Below, piece by piece: positions 1-7,255 of a stretch of DNA of 64,000 nucleotides. The DNA comes from Pseudomonas brassicacearum (GTDB taxonomy: Bacteria; Pseudomonadota; Gammaproteobacteria; Pseudomonadales; Pseudomonadaceae): contig NZ_MOBJ01000009.1 in assembly GCF_003732225.1 (NCBI RefSeq), forward strand, positions 558,001 to 622,000. The letters run 5' to 3'. The translations under genes were made by a program, and so were the position numbers. Position 1 is the stretch's first letter; the number at the start of each line of letters is the position of its first letter. The notes under the pieces are model-generated. The model searched no databases. It was not told the DNA's origin and worked only from the letters and a program-made list of their open reading frames with translations.

Positions 1-818
1 GGGTAGCCGCCATCCAGCGCCAGGTTGTAGTTGGGTGTCGGGTTGTGTTCGAAGTAATAGGGGATGGCGTCGCCGGTGGTTTCCTCGGTGGTGTCTACCA
101 GCAGCTTGAAATTCCTGGCCAGCGGCAGCTTCTCTTCCTTGACGATCTTCATGGCGTAGAGCGCCACCACGATGCCATTCTTGTCATCCTCGGTGCCCCT
201 GCCATACATGCGGTCGCCAACCAGGGTGACCTTGAACGGATCGAGTCGGGTGCCGTCTTTCAGGACCCAGTTCTCTGGAGTTACGGGTACCACATCGGCA
301 TGAGCGTGAATGCCCACGACTTCATCGCCACCACCTTCGAGGGAGATTTCATAGACGCGGTTGTCGATGTTGCGAAAGTTCAGGTTGAAGGCCTGGGCAA
401 GGCTCTTGAGCTTGTCGGCGATCTTGATGAATTCGGGATTCTCGTGCTGGGCAACGCCGTCCACGCGAAAGGTCGGGATTGCCACCAGCTCGCGCAGGGT
501 CTCGGTGGCCGCGTTGCCGTACTTCACCCGCGCATAGATGCCAAGCAGGCGATGGATCTCGTTCTGCTGTTCAGGGGAAAGGGGCTGGTTGCCCTGGAAA
601 GCACTGATTGCCGGGCCGAGGTCAGCGGTTTTGGCAAGGTCGCTCTTGGCCAGGCTTCCCAAGAACTGCCTGAAATCAGTGACCGGTGCGTCACTGAAAG
701 TCTTGAGGATGGTCGCGCTCTGTAGTGGTGTGATGTTGGCATGCGCTGACGTGGTGAACGACGAAAGGCTGGCCAGCATCAAGGTTGTCGCGGCCAGGTG
801 CTTGAGTGAGAAGTCCAT
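1..818 (-). CDS. M20-family dipeptidase, N-terminal part (runs off left edge)
   Basis: Reading leftward from ATG at 818, 272 codons are present before the window ends. The product starts with an export-signal-like segment (MDFSLKHLAATTLMLASLSS) and carries M20 zinc-peptidase landmarks in order: HAHADVV (His and Asp of the metal site), GRGTEDDKNG (bridging Asp) and DTTEET (general-base and metal Glu pair). It ends at LDGGYP, where PepV/carnosinase-like enzymes continue with a dimerisation domain. The likely role is periplasmic hydrolysis of dipeptides. An AAGGA ribosome site lies about 12 bases upstream of the start. Its upstream spacer is one copy of the repeat that also occurs at 16804-16976. 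Confidence 0.9.
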   Translation of the reverse strand, partial: MDFSLKHLAATTLMLASLSSFTTSAHANITPLQSATILKTFSDAPVTDFRQFLGSLAKSDLAKTADLGPAISAFQGNQPLSPEQQNEIHRLLGIYARVKYGNAATETLRELVAIPTFRVDGVAQHENPEFIKIADKLKSLAQAFNLNFRNIDNRVYEISLEGGGDEVVGIHAHADVVPVTPENWVLKDGTRLDPFKVTLVGDRMYGRGTEDDKNGIVVALYAMKIVKEEKLPLARNFKLLVDTTEETTGDAIPYYFEHNPTPNYNLALDGGY

Positions 819-826
819 TGCTGGGG

Positions 827-993
827 GCATTCCTTTGCAAGTAGTTTGTGAGAAATTTCTGATCGATGAGACAGAAACTTTTCCAAACTAACACCACGAG
901 AGCGCAGTAGGGGAGTCCCTGAAGTGGGATCTGTCGCACAGAAATGCAAAAGCGACGCAGAAACGAAAAAGCCCCGGGAAGGTTCCCTGGGCC
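827..993. repeat. Left copy of ~170-bp direct repeat flanking the cellulose block
   Basis: From GGCATTCCTTTGCA to the CCCTGGGC hairpin arm this segment matches 16804-16976 in the same orientation with a few scattered substitutions and small indels. Shared landmarks include ATTTCTGATCGATGAGACAG, CTTTTCCAAACTAACACCA and CCCTGAAGTGGGATCTGTCG. It contains the ribosome site of the M20 gene and a minus-strand terminator hairpin, so it looks like the natural spacer between two minus-strand genes that is now present twice. Confidence 0.9.
966..993 (-). terminator. Rho-independent terminator, minus strand (left repeat copy)
   Basis: On the minus strand GGCCCAGGGAA-CC-TTCCCGGGGC is followed by a run of T (AAAAA at 966-970 on the plus strand). 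No minus-strand gene now precedes it: the next gene to the right is plus-strand. Its partner at 16949-16976 does follow a minus-strand gene, which suggests this copy is a leftover of the duplication. Confidence 0.75.
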
Positions 994-1020
994 TACAGGT
1001 CCGTTGGGTGACGGGTCTTC

Positions 1021-2325
1021 ATGTGCGGAATTGATGATATGAAGTTGTTTAGACCGTTGCTTCAGCGGCCCGTGGCGTTGCTGTGGGGAGGGCTGGCGCT
1101 ATCCTCGATTGGCGACGAACTCTTCGCGATCGCCGTCGCCTGGATGGCGGTGCAGATCGCCGGCACCGATGCGAGTTGGCTTAGTGCGTTGCGCGGCGGG
1201 GCCGCGCTGGCGGGGGCGTTGCTGGGAGGGATCTGGGCCGAGCGCTGGGACCATCGGCGTACGATGATCGGTGCCGACCTGACGCGGGCCGGGCTCGCCC
1301 TGATTCCGATGCTGGCCTGGGCACTGGGCATCATGAGCCTGTGGATGCTGGCGGTGCCAGTCATGCTCATGATGATCGTCAACTCTTTGTTCGAACCGGC
1401 CTTGCGCGCCAGCCTGCCACGCATTGTCGCGGCGCCGGACCAGTTGCAGGCGGTCAACGCGCTGTTCGACGCGATCATCCGGGTGGCCCGGGTGATCGGG
1501 CCGATGCTGGCCGCGGCAATTACGCTGCTGATTCCGCTTGAACATCTGTTTACCCTCAATAGCCTGACTTTCCTGATCTCGGCCTGGGCGGTGATGAAGC
1601 TGAGCAAGGCATTGCCTCGTCAACCGGTCAAGGTGACGAGCCGGCGTGCCGCCTTCACCGCCGGTTGGCGCAGCCTGGTCGGTCGCCGGCAGATGCGGGC
1701 GGTGTATGTGTGCGCCGGGTTGGGCAACGTCGCCTGGAGTCTGGGCATTTCCATCGGCATGGCGCTGGCCGTGGTCAAGTACGACATCCAGGGCTTCGGT
1801 GTACAGGGCTTTGCCGTCTACGGCCTGATCATGGGCGCCTATGGCTGCGGCAACCTGATCTCTATTTTTGTCGTCGGTAACCTGCATATCCGCCGCCTGT
1901 ATGGTGGCTTTACCTTCGGCTCCGTGGTCAACGGCCTGGGCATTGCGACCATCGGTGCGGCGGTGATGTACCTGCCTGCGGAGTACGTCCTGGCCGGGAT
2001 GATGTTCGGCGCCGGCCTGGCCGCGCTCGGCGGGCCGCTGATCGACATCTCGTTCATTCTGCTGATTCAAACCACGTTCAGGCAAAGCGAGATCGCCGGC
2101 TTGGCAAGGTTGCGCTTTGCCGCGCTGGGTGCCTCCATTCTCATTGCCGGGGCCTGCGGCGCGGCACTTTATGCCCGGTTCGACACCGGCATGGTCATCG
2201 TCGGTAGCGGGATTTTTGAAGTCATCGTCGGTGCGATTGTATTGCTCGTTCCCAAGGACAATGAAGCCGTCTACACGAACACGGGTGAAGAGCCCCTGGT
2301 GGATGGCAACGAGGTAGCCCGATGA
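1021..2325 (+). CDS. MFS transporter (EntS/MFS_3-like exporter)
   Basis: 434 residues with about 12 hydrophobic segments. The N-terminal half has the MFS signature region around WAERWDHRRTMIGADL (loop 2-3). The closest family by eye is the MFS_3/enterobactin-exporter type, drug or siderophore efflux in the inner membrane. An in-frame ATG at 1039 (MKLFRPLLQ) is an alternative start and better matches where the first membrane segment begins. The stop overlaps the start of the next reading frame (ATGA at 2322), so the two were cotranscribed. The partner is a truncated adenylation domain, so this pair may be the relic of a small peptide or siderophore locus. Confidence 0.85.
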   Translation: MCGIDDMKLFRPLLQRPVALLWGGLALSSIGDELFAIAVAWMAVQIAGTDASWLSALRGGAALAGALLGGIWAERWDHRRTMIGADLTRAGLALIPMLAWALGIMSLWMLAVPVMLMMIVNSLFEPALRASLPRIVAAPDQLQAVNALFDAIIRVARVIGPMLAAAITLLIPLEHLFTLNSLTFLISAWAVMKLSKALPRQPVKVTSRRAAFTAGWRSLVGRRQMRAVYVCAGLGNVAWSLGISIGMALAVVKYDIQGFGVQGFAVYGLIMGAYGCGNLISIFVVGNLHIRRLYGGFTFGSVVNGLGIATIGAAVMYLPAEYVLAGMMFGAGLAALGGPLIDISFILLIQTTFRQSEIAGLARLRFAALGASILIAGACGAALYARFDTGMVIVGSGIFEVIVGAIVLLVPKDNEAVYTNTGEEPLVDGNEVAR

Positions 2326-2582
2326 AACCTTTTCATGAGTATGTGAAGGACCACGCCGAGCGTACGCCGGAGAAGATCGCGCTGGCCGTCGCTGGGCAGC
2401 AGCTTACCTACGCTGAGCTGAATGAGCTGGCTGCTGCAGTGGCTCAGCAGTTGCTGGCAACGGGGATGACGGCGGGGGACCGGGTCGCACTGCATGCACC
2501 TACTTCCCTCGAAACCATTGCCTGCGCGCTCGGGGTGATGTACGGCATTGCCACCGAAAAACTCATCCTGAAACACGGCTGA
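2322..2582 (+). pseudogene. Truncated AMP-binding (NRPS adenylation-like) domain gene
   Basis: Encodes 86 residues whose first ~75 align by eye with the beginning of an adenylation or acyl-CoA-ligase domain: HAERTPEKIALAV, LTYAELNELA and TAGDRVALHAPTSLETI. A true domain needs about 400-500 residues with the phosphate-binding loop and later core motifs. Here the reading frame departs after CALGVMYG and stops within eleven residues. No continuation is visible in the other frames downstream. It overlaps the MFS stop codon, so translational coupling survives although the enzyme cannot work. Confidence 0.75.
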
Positions 2583-2979
2583 GTATCTGCTCTTGTCCGC
2601 CAATATAATGGCGAAATTTAAAGTGTTACCGTTTGTCTGCAATACATGAACTCATGGGTTACGACTTATTGACACTGGCAGTCCGACATCATCACAATTG
2701 CGCGCCATTACCGAGGTTAAGAGAGTCTGGGAATGGTGAGCGGCGGAGAGAGTGATGTCTCGTCATCTTCCAGCCACTCCATAGTGCTTTGAAAGCTCGC
2801 TCCCTGAGCATCACAGGGGGGTTGCTTGGCAGTGCGACATCCTATTTATACTGACCTAAGTCCGACACTGAGCTTTGCTCGGAGCGTTTGTTCTGGTTGT
2901 CAGAAAAATGACTCCCTTGCAACGCTGTGCCGGAGATGGTGCTGATCGCGCATCCGGTTCAAAGGGAAGGGAACTACAT
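2583..2979 (+). promoter_or_regulatory. Leader region of the bcs operon with candidate promoters
   Basis: Gene-free stretch of about 400 bases ahead of bcsE. Two sigma70-like candidates are visible: TTGACA at 2669-2674 with CACAAT at 2693-2698 (18-base spacer), and TTGGCA at 2826-2831 with TATACT at 2847-2852 (15-base spacer, short). The sequence around 2662-2674 (CGACTTATTGAC) faintly resembles half of a FleQ-type box, but the match is too weak to call. No terminator for the upstream pair is evident. Confidence 0.35.
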
Positions 2980-4521
2980 TTGAGTCAGGTCACCTTAGGT
3001 ATCCGTCATTTGCGAGATGAGCAGATCTTGTTGCGCGACGGCGGGCTTTATTGGGTGGCAGTGGATCAGGCGAGCGATTCTGCAGCGCTGGCAGTCCAGT
3101 GCCTGGCAGCGATGCCGGCCAATGCGCGAGGGATGTTGGTGTGCTGCGGGCATTCAAGTCAGGACCTGGTCCAGAAGCTGGCGGCAGATGCCGGTCCTGG
3201 TGAGCTGAAGTTGTTTGACATCAAAAAAGACGACATCGGCCTGACCCTCAAATCGCTGGTCGGCGAGCTGACCCGTGCTGCTCCGGTTGCCGGCACTGCC
3301 ATTGTGCTGATGCTGCCGGACAGCGCATGGCAGAGTGACGTCGCGCCAGAGTTGCGGCATTTCTGTCTGTCCCTGAGGCAATGGCTGGGCGCACGCCAAT
3401 GCTCCCTGTTGGTGATCAGCCATGGCCAGGCGCCTCAGTTGCATGAGCGTTTGTTGCGGCTCAACGATACGATCTCCGGGCTCGCTCAGCTCTATCGCCG
3501 TGATGGTGGTATTCGCTATCAATTGCATTACTGGCACAACGAACGGGGCGTGTGCAGCGGGCAGGAGTTCGAGCTCGAGTTGCAGGTGGACGGTTTTGCG
3601 CTATCGGTCAATGAACAGGCCAATGTGCAACTGACCCATACCGATGACCAGCGGATCTACCTGACCCAGCGTTCTGTGCTTGAAGGCTCGCCGCCGTTGT
3701 CGGATCAGTGGAGGCTGTTCGAGAGCCGCGAGGATTTGCTCCAGCAAGCCAGCCATGCTCGTGCTGCCAGCATCATCGTGGCCATCGACAGCAACCTGCA
3801 GGTCGAAGAGTTGGCCCGTCAGATTCACGCCCTGCGCGAGCGCTGCGGCATTGCGCTGAAGATCATCGTACGCGAGATGGAGCCCTGTCTGCGTTATCGG
3901 GACGAGCGTCTGCTTGTGTCCTGCGGCGCCAACATCACCGTGCCCTATGGGACTACGCTGGCACACTTCTTCAGCATCATCGACAGTGCCCAGGGCCAGA
4001 CCTGGCGCCGGAGCCGCACCACCGACTTCCAATCGCTATTCGAACGCCTGCGGCCGCCCGCCGAGCGCGGCCTGTTAGCGCCCCGGGAATTCATCAGCAT
4101 GGTGGAGCGCGTCTACGGCGGCGCCTCTGGCGAAATCAGCCATCAACTGCTCAAACTGATACCGCGCGGTGGCCTGGAAATCGAGCAGTACTTGAATCAA
4201 ATCGGCTTGCGTCGTTTCGGTGACGTCGCCTGCGTGGTCAACGGTGTCTTTTATCTGTTCCTGTTTGCCTGTCGTGCGGACGGGCTGGAACCCGCATTGG
4301 GGAATATCTGCCGGCTGGCCTGGCGCGATCTGTTCAGCGACTTCGAGATTCTCCAAGGCGTTGAAGCGTTGCCGCGCGAGGACTTCCTCGCGGTAGCCTC
4401 GCTGCCGCCCACGTTCTTTCTGGCAGAAGAGCGCACGGCCGGTAGCTCCGCCGAAGCCGCTGGGCGTGGCGCCTATTCGCCTCAACGCACCACGCTACCC
4501 ATTACGGATCACTGTTCATGA
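2980..4521 (+). CDS. bcsE: Cellulose biosynthesis protein BcsE (c-di-GMP-binding GIL domain)
   Basis: BcsE binds cyclic di-GMP and helps regulate and assemble the Bcs secretion machine at the inner membrane. With the TTG start at 2980 the product has 513 residues, close to the 523 of E. coli BcsE. That start is preceded by AAGGGAAGGGAA at good spacing and begins right at the conserved VTLGI. Longer forms from TTG 2875 or ATG 2908 remain possible. The C-terminal GIL domain holds the RxGD ligand motif as RFGD (residues 412-415), followed by VACVVNGVFYLFLFACR and LEPALGNICRLAWRDLF. The stop overlaps bcsF (ATGA). Confidence 0.92.
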   Translation: MSQVTLGIRHLRDEQILLRDGGLYWVAVDQASDSAALAVQCLAAMPANARGMLVCCGHSSQDLVQKLAADAGPGELKLFDIKKDDIGLTLKSLVGELTRAAPVAGTAIVLMLPDSAWQSDVAPELRHFCLSLRQWLGARQCSLLVISHGQAPQLHERLLRLNDTISGLAQLYRRDGGIRYQLHYWHNERGVCSGQEFELELQVDGFALSVNEQANVQLTHTDDQRIYLTQRSVLEGSPPLSDQWRLFESREDLLQQASHARAASIIVAIDSNLQVEELARQIHALRERCGIALKIIVREMEPCLRYRDERLLVSCGANITVPYGTTLAHFFSIIDSAQGQTWRRSRTTDFQSLFERLRPPAERGLLAPREFISMVERVYGGASGEISHQLLKLIPRGGLEIEQYLNQIGLRRFGDVACVVNGVFYLFLFACRADGLEPALGNICRLAWRDLFSDFEILQGVEALPREDFLAVASLPPTFFLAEERTAGSSAEAAGRGAYSPQRTTLPITDHCS

Positions 4522-4709
4522 GTTATTCCGAGCTGATCCAGGTGATCGGCCTCAGCAGCCTGCTGACCCTGGCACTGATCGTCGTACTGATCAGGTTTGG
4601 TCGGCATTTTCTGGCGTTCGTGCGGGGCCTCTTGCCCCCGCGTTACCTTAAGTCTCGTGGCGTGCGTCGTCGCGCCCCTGCCCAGAGCGAACCCCATGAG
4701 CCGGTATGA
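4518..4709 (+). CDS. bcsF: Cellulose biosynthesis protein BcsF
   Basis: 63 residues, the same length as E. coli BcsF. One N-terminal membrane span (LIQVIGLSSLLTLALIVVLI) is followed by a basic tail with PPRYLKSRG, matching the PRYVKPAG pattern of the family. In E. coli BcsF is the membrane partner that links BcsE to BcsG. The start overlaps the bcsE stop and the stop lies inside bcsG, as expected for a tightly coupled bcsEFG unit. Confidence 0.9.
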   Translation: MSYSELIQVIGLSSLLTLALIVVLIRFGRHFLAFVRGLLPPRYLKSRGVRRRAPAQSEPHEPV

Positions 4710-6324
4710 AGTCATTAAGCCGGCGTCAGTGCGCGTCTGGCCGGGCCTGGGTCCCTGGAATCTGTATTTCATCCTCAAGTTCGTACTGCTGTGGGCTGGC
4801 TACCTGAACCTGCAGGTATTGCCCAACCTGGTGTTCGCTGCGGCATTGCTGGTGCCGTTGCCGCATCGTTATTTGCGCATCCTGCGCACGGTCATTGCGA
4901 TCCCCGTGGGCGTTGCGCTGTTTTACCAGGACACCTGGCTGCCCCCCTTCAGCCGCCTGCTGGCCGAGCCTGGTGTGCTGGATTTCAGCGGCGCGTACGT
5001 GGTCGAGCTGGCAGGTCGTTTCATCGACTGGAATCTGTGCGCGCTGCTGGCTGTGCTGGTGGTGGTCTATGCCTTCGTCCGCCACTGGCTGCGCCTGACC
5101 ACCTTGAGCGTGCTGGGTTTGGCCTGGCTGGGCAGCGCCAATGTGCTGGCCTTGCACACCAGCAGCGAGCCGGTCGCGGCGCCGGCCAGTGGCGCCTCCA
5201 TGGCCGCGGTGAGCACGGCTGTTCCGGACAGCGCGACTCTGGAAGCCTACCTGCAGAAGTTCTATAGCACCGAGGCCGGGCGTCAGGTGGAGTTCAAGCC
5301 TGCGACTTCTGCTGTGCAGCCTTTTGATCTGTTGCTGATCAATATCTGTTCCATGGCCTGGGATGACCTGGAAGACGTGGGCCTGCGCGATAACACGCTG
5401 TTCCAGCAGATGGACGTGATTTTCGACAGCTTCAACTCGGCCACTTCCTACAGCGGCCCGGCGGCCATCCGCCTGTTGCGCGCCAGTTGTGGGCAGGTTC
5501 CGCACAGCCAGCTCTACGGCACCGCCCCGGAGCAGTGCATGTTGATGGACGATTTGAGCAAGCTGGGCTTTTCCAACGAAGTGATGCTCAACCACACCGG
5601 GCAGTTCGAAGGCTTCCTTGACGAAGTCCGCGCCCAGGGTTCGTTGCCGGCCCCGTCCGTCAGTACCAGCAAATTGCCGCGTGCACTGGTGGGCTTCGAC
5701 GGTTCGCCGATCCTGCGCGATGCCCAGGTATTGGACACCTGGTGGAAGCACCGCGAAGCAGAAAAGAGCGATCGTGTGGCGCTGTTCTACAACACCACCA
5801 CGCTGCATGACGGCAACCGGGCGTTGACCGCCGATGGCGGCACCAAGAGCAGTGATTACAAACCGCGTGCCCAGGGGCTGATCGACGACCTCAATGGTTT
5901 CATTAAACAGCTGGAGCTCAGTGGCCGTCGGGTGGTGGTGGTGATTGTGCCGGAGCATGGCGCGGCGCTGCATGGCGATCGCATGCAGATAGCCGGCATG
6001 CGCGAGATACCGAGCCAGTCCATCACCCACGTGCCCGTCGGCATCAAACTGGTGGGCATGGGGCGCAACCCCAATGCCGCGCCACTGCACATCACCGAGC
6101 CGAGCAGTTTCCTGGCCCTGTCGGAAATCATCAGTCGCCTGTACAGCGCCCAACCCCAGGCGGATGGCCAGGGTCCCAGCTGGTCGGCCCTGCTGAGCAA
6201 CTTGCCGCAGACGGCGGCAGTCTCCGAAAACGCAGGCACTGTGGTCGTTGACTACGCCGGAAAACCTTACATACGGATCAAGGAGAAAGCAGGATGGCTG
6301 CCTTACCCACAGCGCTTCAAGTGA
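4696..6324 (+). CDS. bcsG: Cellulose phosphoethanolamine transferase BcsG
   Basis: 542 residues from ATG 4696, which lies inside bcsF. Several N-terminal membrane helices precede a periplasmic alkaline-phosphatase-fold domain. The catalytic set is visible: Cys218 in NICSMAWDD, nucleophile Ser253 in SATSYSGPAA, and Glu420-His421 in PEHGAALHG. The Cys-Ser spacing of 35 equals that between Cys243 and Ser278 in E. coli. The enzyme moves phosphoethanolamine from phosphatidylethanolamine to glucose O6 of nascent cellulose. Its intact state means this strain should make pEtN-cellulose. Confidence 0.95.
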   Translation: MSRYEVIKPASVRVWPGLGPWNLYFILKFVLLWAGYLNLQVLPNLVFAAALLVPLPHRYLRILRTVIAIPVGVALFYQDTWLPPFSRLLAEPGVLDFSGAYVVELAGRFIDWNLCALLAVLVVVYAFVRHWLRLTTLSVLGLAWLGSANVLALHTSSEPVAAPASGASMAAVSTAVPDSATLEAYLQKFYSTEAGRQVEFKPATSAVQPFDLLLINICSMAWDDLEDVGLRDNTLFQQMDVIFDSFNSATSYSGPAAIRLLRASCGQVPHSQLYGTAPEQCMLMDDLSKLGFSNEVMLNHTGQFEGFLDEVRAQGSLPAPSVSTSKLPRALVGFDGSPILRDAQVLDTWWKHREAEKSDRVALFYNTTTLHDGNRALTADGGTKSSDYKPRAQGLIDDLNGFIKQLELSGRRVVVVIVPEHGAALHGDRMQIAGMREIPSQSITHVPVGIKLVGMGRNPNAAPLHITEPSSFLALSEIISRLYSAQPQADGQGPSWSALLSNLPQTAAVSENAGTVVVDYAGKPYIRIKEKAGWLPYPQRFK

Positions 6325-6536
6325 AGGCCAGGGTGCAGTCGCGTGCGGACCGTGCCGATGACATCGCCCGCCTGAAACTGGAACTTGAGCTGCCCGAACT
6401 GGACTACGTGGACATCTCTGCGCAGATCGAATTGCAAAAAGCCCTGCATCGCTGGCCGCTGCTGGCGGAGATGGAGCGCCTGCAACCGACGGTCCTGCCG
6501 ATGGTGCATGAATCCGATCTGGAGAAGCTGTCGTGA
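6294..6536 (+). CDS. bcsR: Cellulose biosynthesis protein BcsR
   Basis: 80 residues. The C-terminal half carries the BcsR core LPELDYVDIS and ALHRWPLLAEM; the N-terminal extension is longer than in E. coli (62 residues in total). BcsR forms a regulatory complex with BcsQ and BcsE and gates BcsA. AAGGAG at 6280-6285 sets the ATG at 6294, which overlaps the last 31 bases of bcsG. The stop overlaps the GTG of bcsQ. Confidence 0.88.
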   Translation: MAALPTALQVKARVQSRADRADDIARLKLELELPELDYVDISAQIELQKALHRWPLLAEMERLQPTVLPMVHESDLEKLS

Positions 6537-7255
6537 CCGCGCTTAGTCTGCGTGGTCTGCGCGGCGGTGTCGGTACCAGTTCGCTGCTGGCGGCCACGGG
6601 TCATGCATTGCATAGTCTTGGCGAGCGCGTGCTGCTGATCGACATGTGCCCGGAGAACCTGCTTCGCCTGCACTTCGGCATCAGCGTCAGCGAATCCGGT
6701 GGCTGGGCGCGCGCCATGATCGACGGTGTGGGCTGGAACACCCAGGCCTGGACCGTGGAGCCGGGATTGAACGTGTTGCCTTATGGCCGCCTGAAACTGG
6801 AAGAGCAGGATCAAATCGAGCAACACCTGCTCAACGAGCCGAAGCTGTGGCGCCGCCGACAGGCCAGCCTTGCCGAACACTTTGACTGGGTCCTGTTCGA
6901 TGTGCCCTTGCGATTGCCCGGTCATGCTCGTGTCGGACCTTGTGCGTTGCGTCTGCGGATCGTCGAGGCGGATGCCGCCTGCCATGTGCTGTTGCAGCAG
7001 GAAGAAGCCCCCAGCGAGCATCTGCTGATCAACCGCTTCGACCCGGTCAGCCAATTGCAGCGCGACCTGCTACTGATCTGGCGCAAACAATATGGTGCTC
7101 GCCTGTTGCCACTCAGCGTGCATCAGGATGAAGCCATGCGCGAAGCCTTGGCGTTCAAGAAACCGGTGGGCGCTTATGCCGAAGCCAGCCTGGCTGCCCA
7201 GGATGTGTTGAGCCTGGCCATCTGGTGCCTGACCCGACGCCCGGAGGCGGCATGA
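6533..7255 (+). CDS. bcsQ: Cellulose biosynthesis protein BcsQ (MinD/ParA-like ATPase)
   Basis: 240 residues starting with GTG 6533, overlapping bcsR. It belongs to the SIMIBI ATPase family that localises the cellulose machine to the cell pole. The P-loop is the deviant BcsQ form RGGVGTSS, in which the usual KGGVGKT lysines are replaced, as is normal in BcsQ. LLIDMCPENLLRLHFGI is the family Walker A' region. The stop overlaps the bcsA start (ATGA). Confidence 0.93.
   Translation: MTALSLRGLRGGVGTSSLLAATGHALHSLGERVLLIDMCPENLLRLHFGISVSESGGWARAMIDGVGWNTQAWTVEPGLNVLPYGRLKLEEQDQIEQHLLNEPKLWRRRQASLAEHFDWVLFDVPLRLPGHARVGPCALRLRIVEADAACHVLLQQEEAPSEHLLINRFDPVSQLQRDLLLIWRKQYGARLLPLSVHQDEAMREALAFKKPVGAYAEASLAAQDVLSLAIWCLTRRPEAA

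Noticed and set aside
2662..2674. FleQ binding box upstream of bcsE
   Set aside because: Only partial similarity and the wrong length; chance match cannot be excluded.
4726..6597. Long open frame (623 codons) on the minus strand opposite bcsG/bcsR
   Set aside because: It is rich in His, Gln and Arg with no recognisable domain, while the plus strand encodes BcsG with all catalytic residues. It is a shadow frame of high-GC coding DNA.
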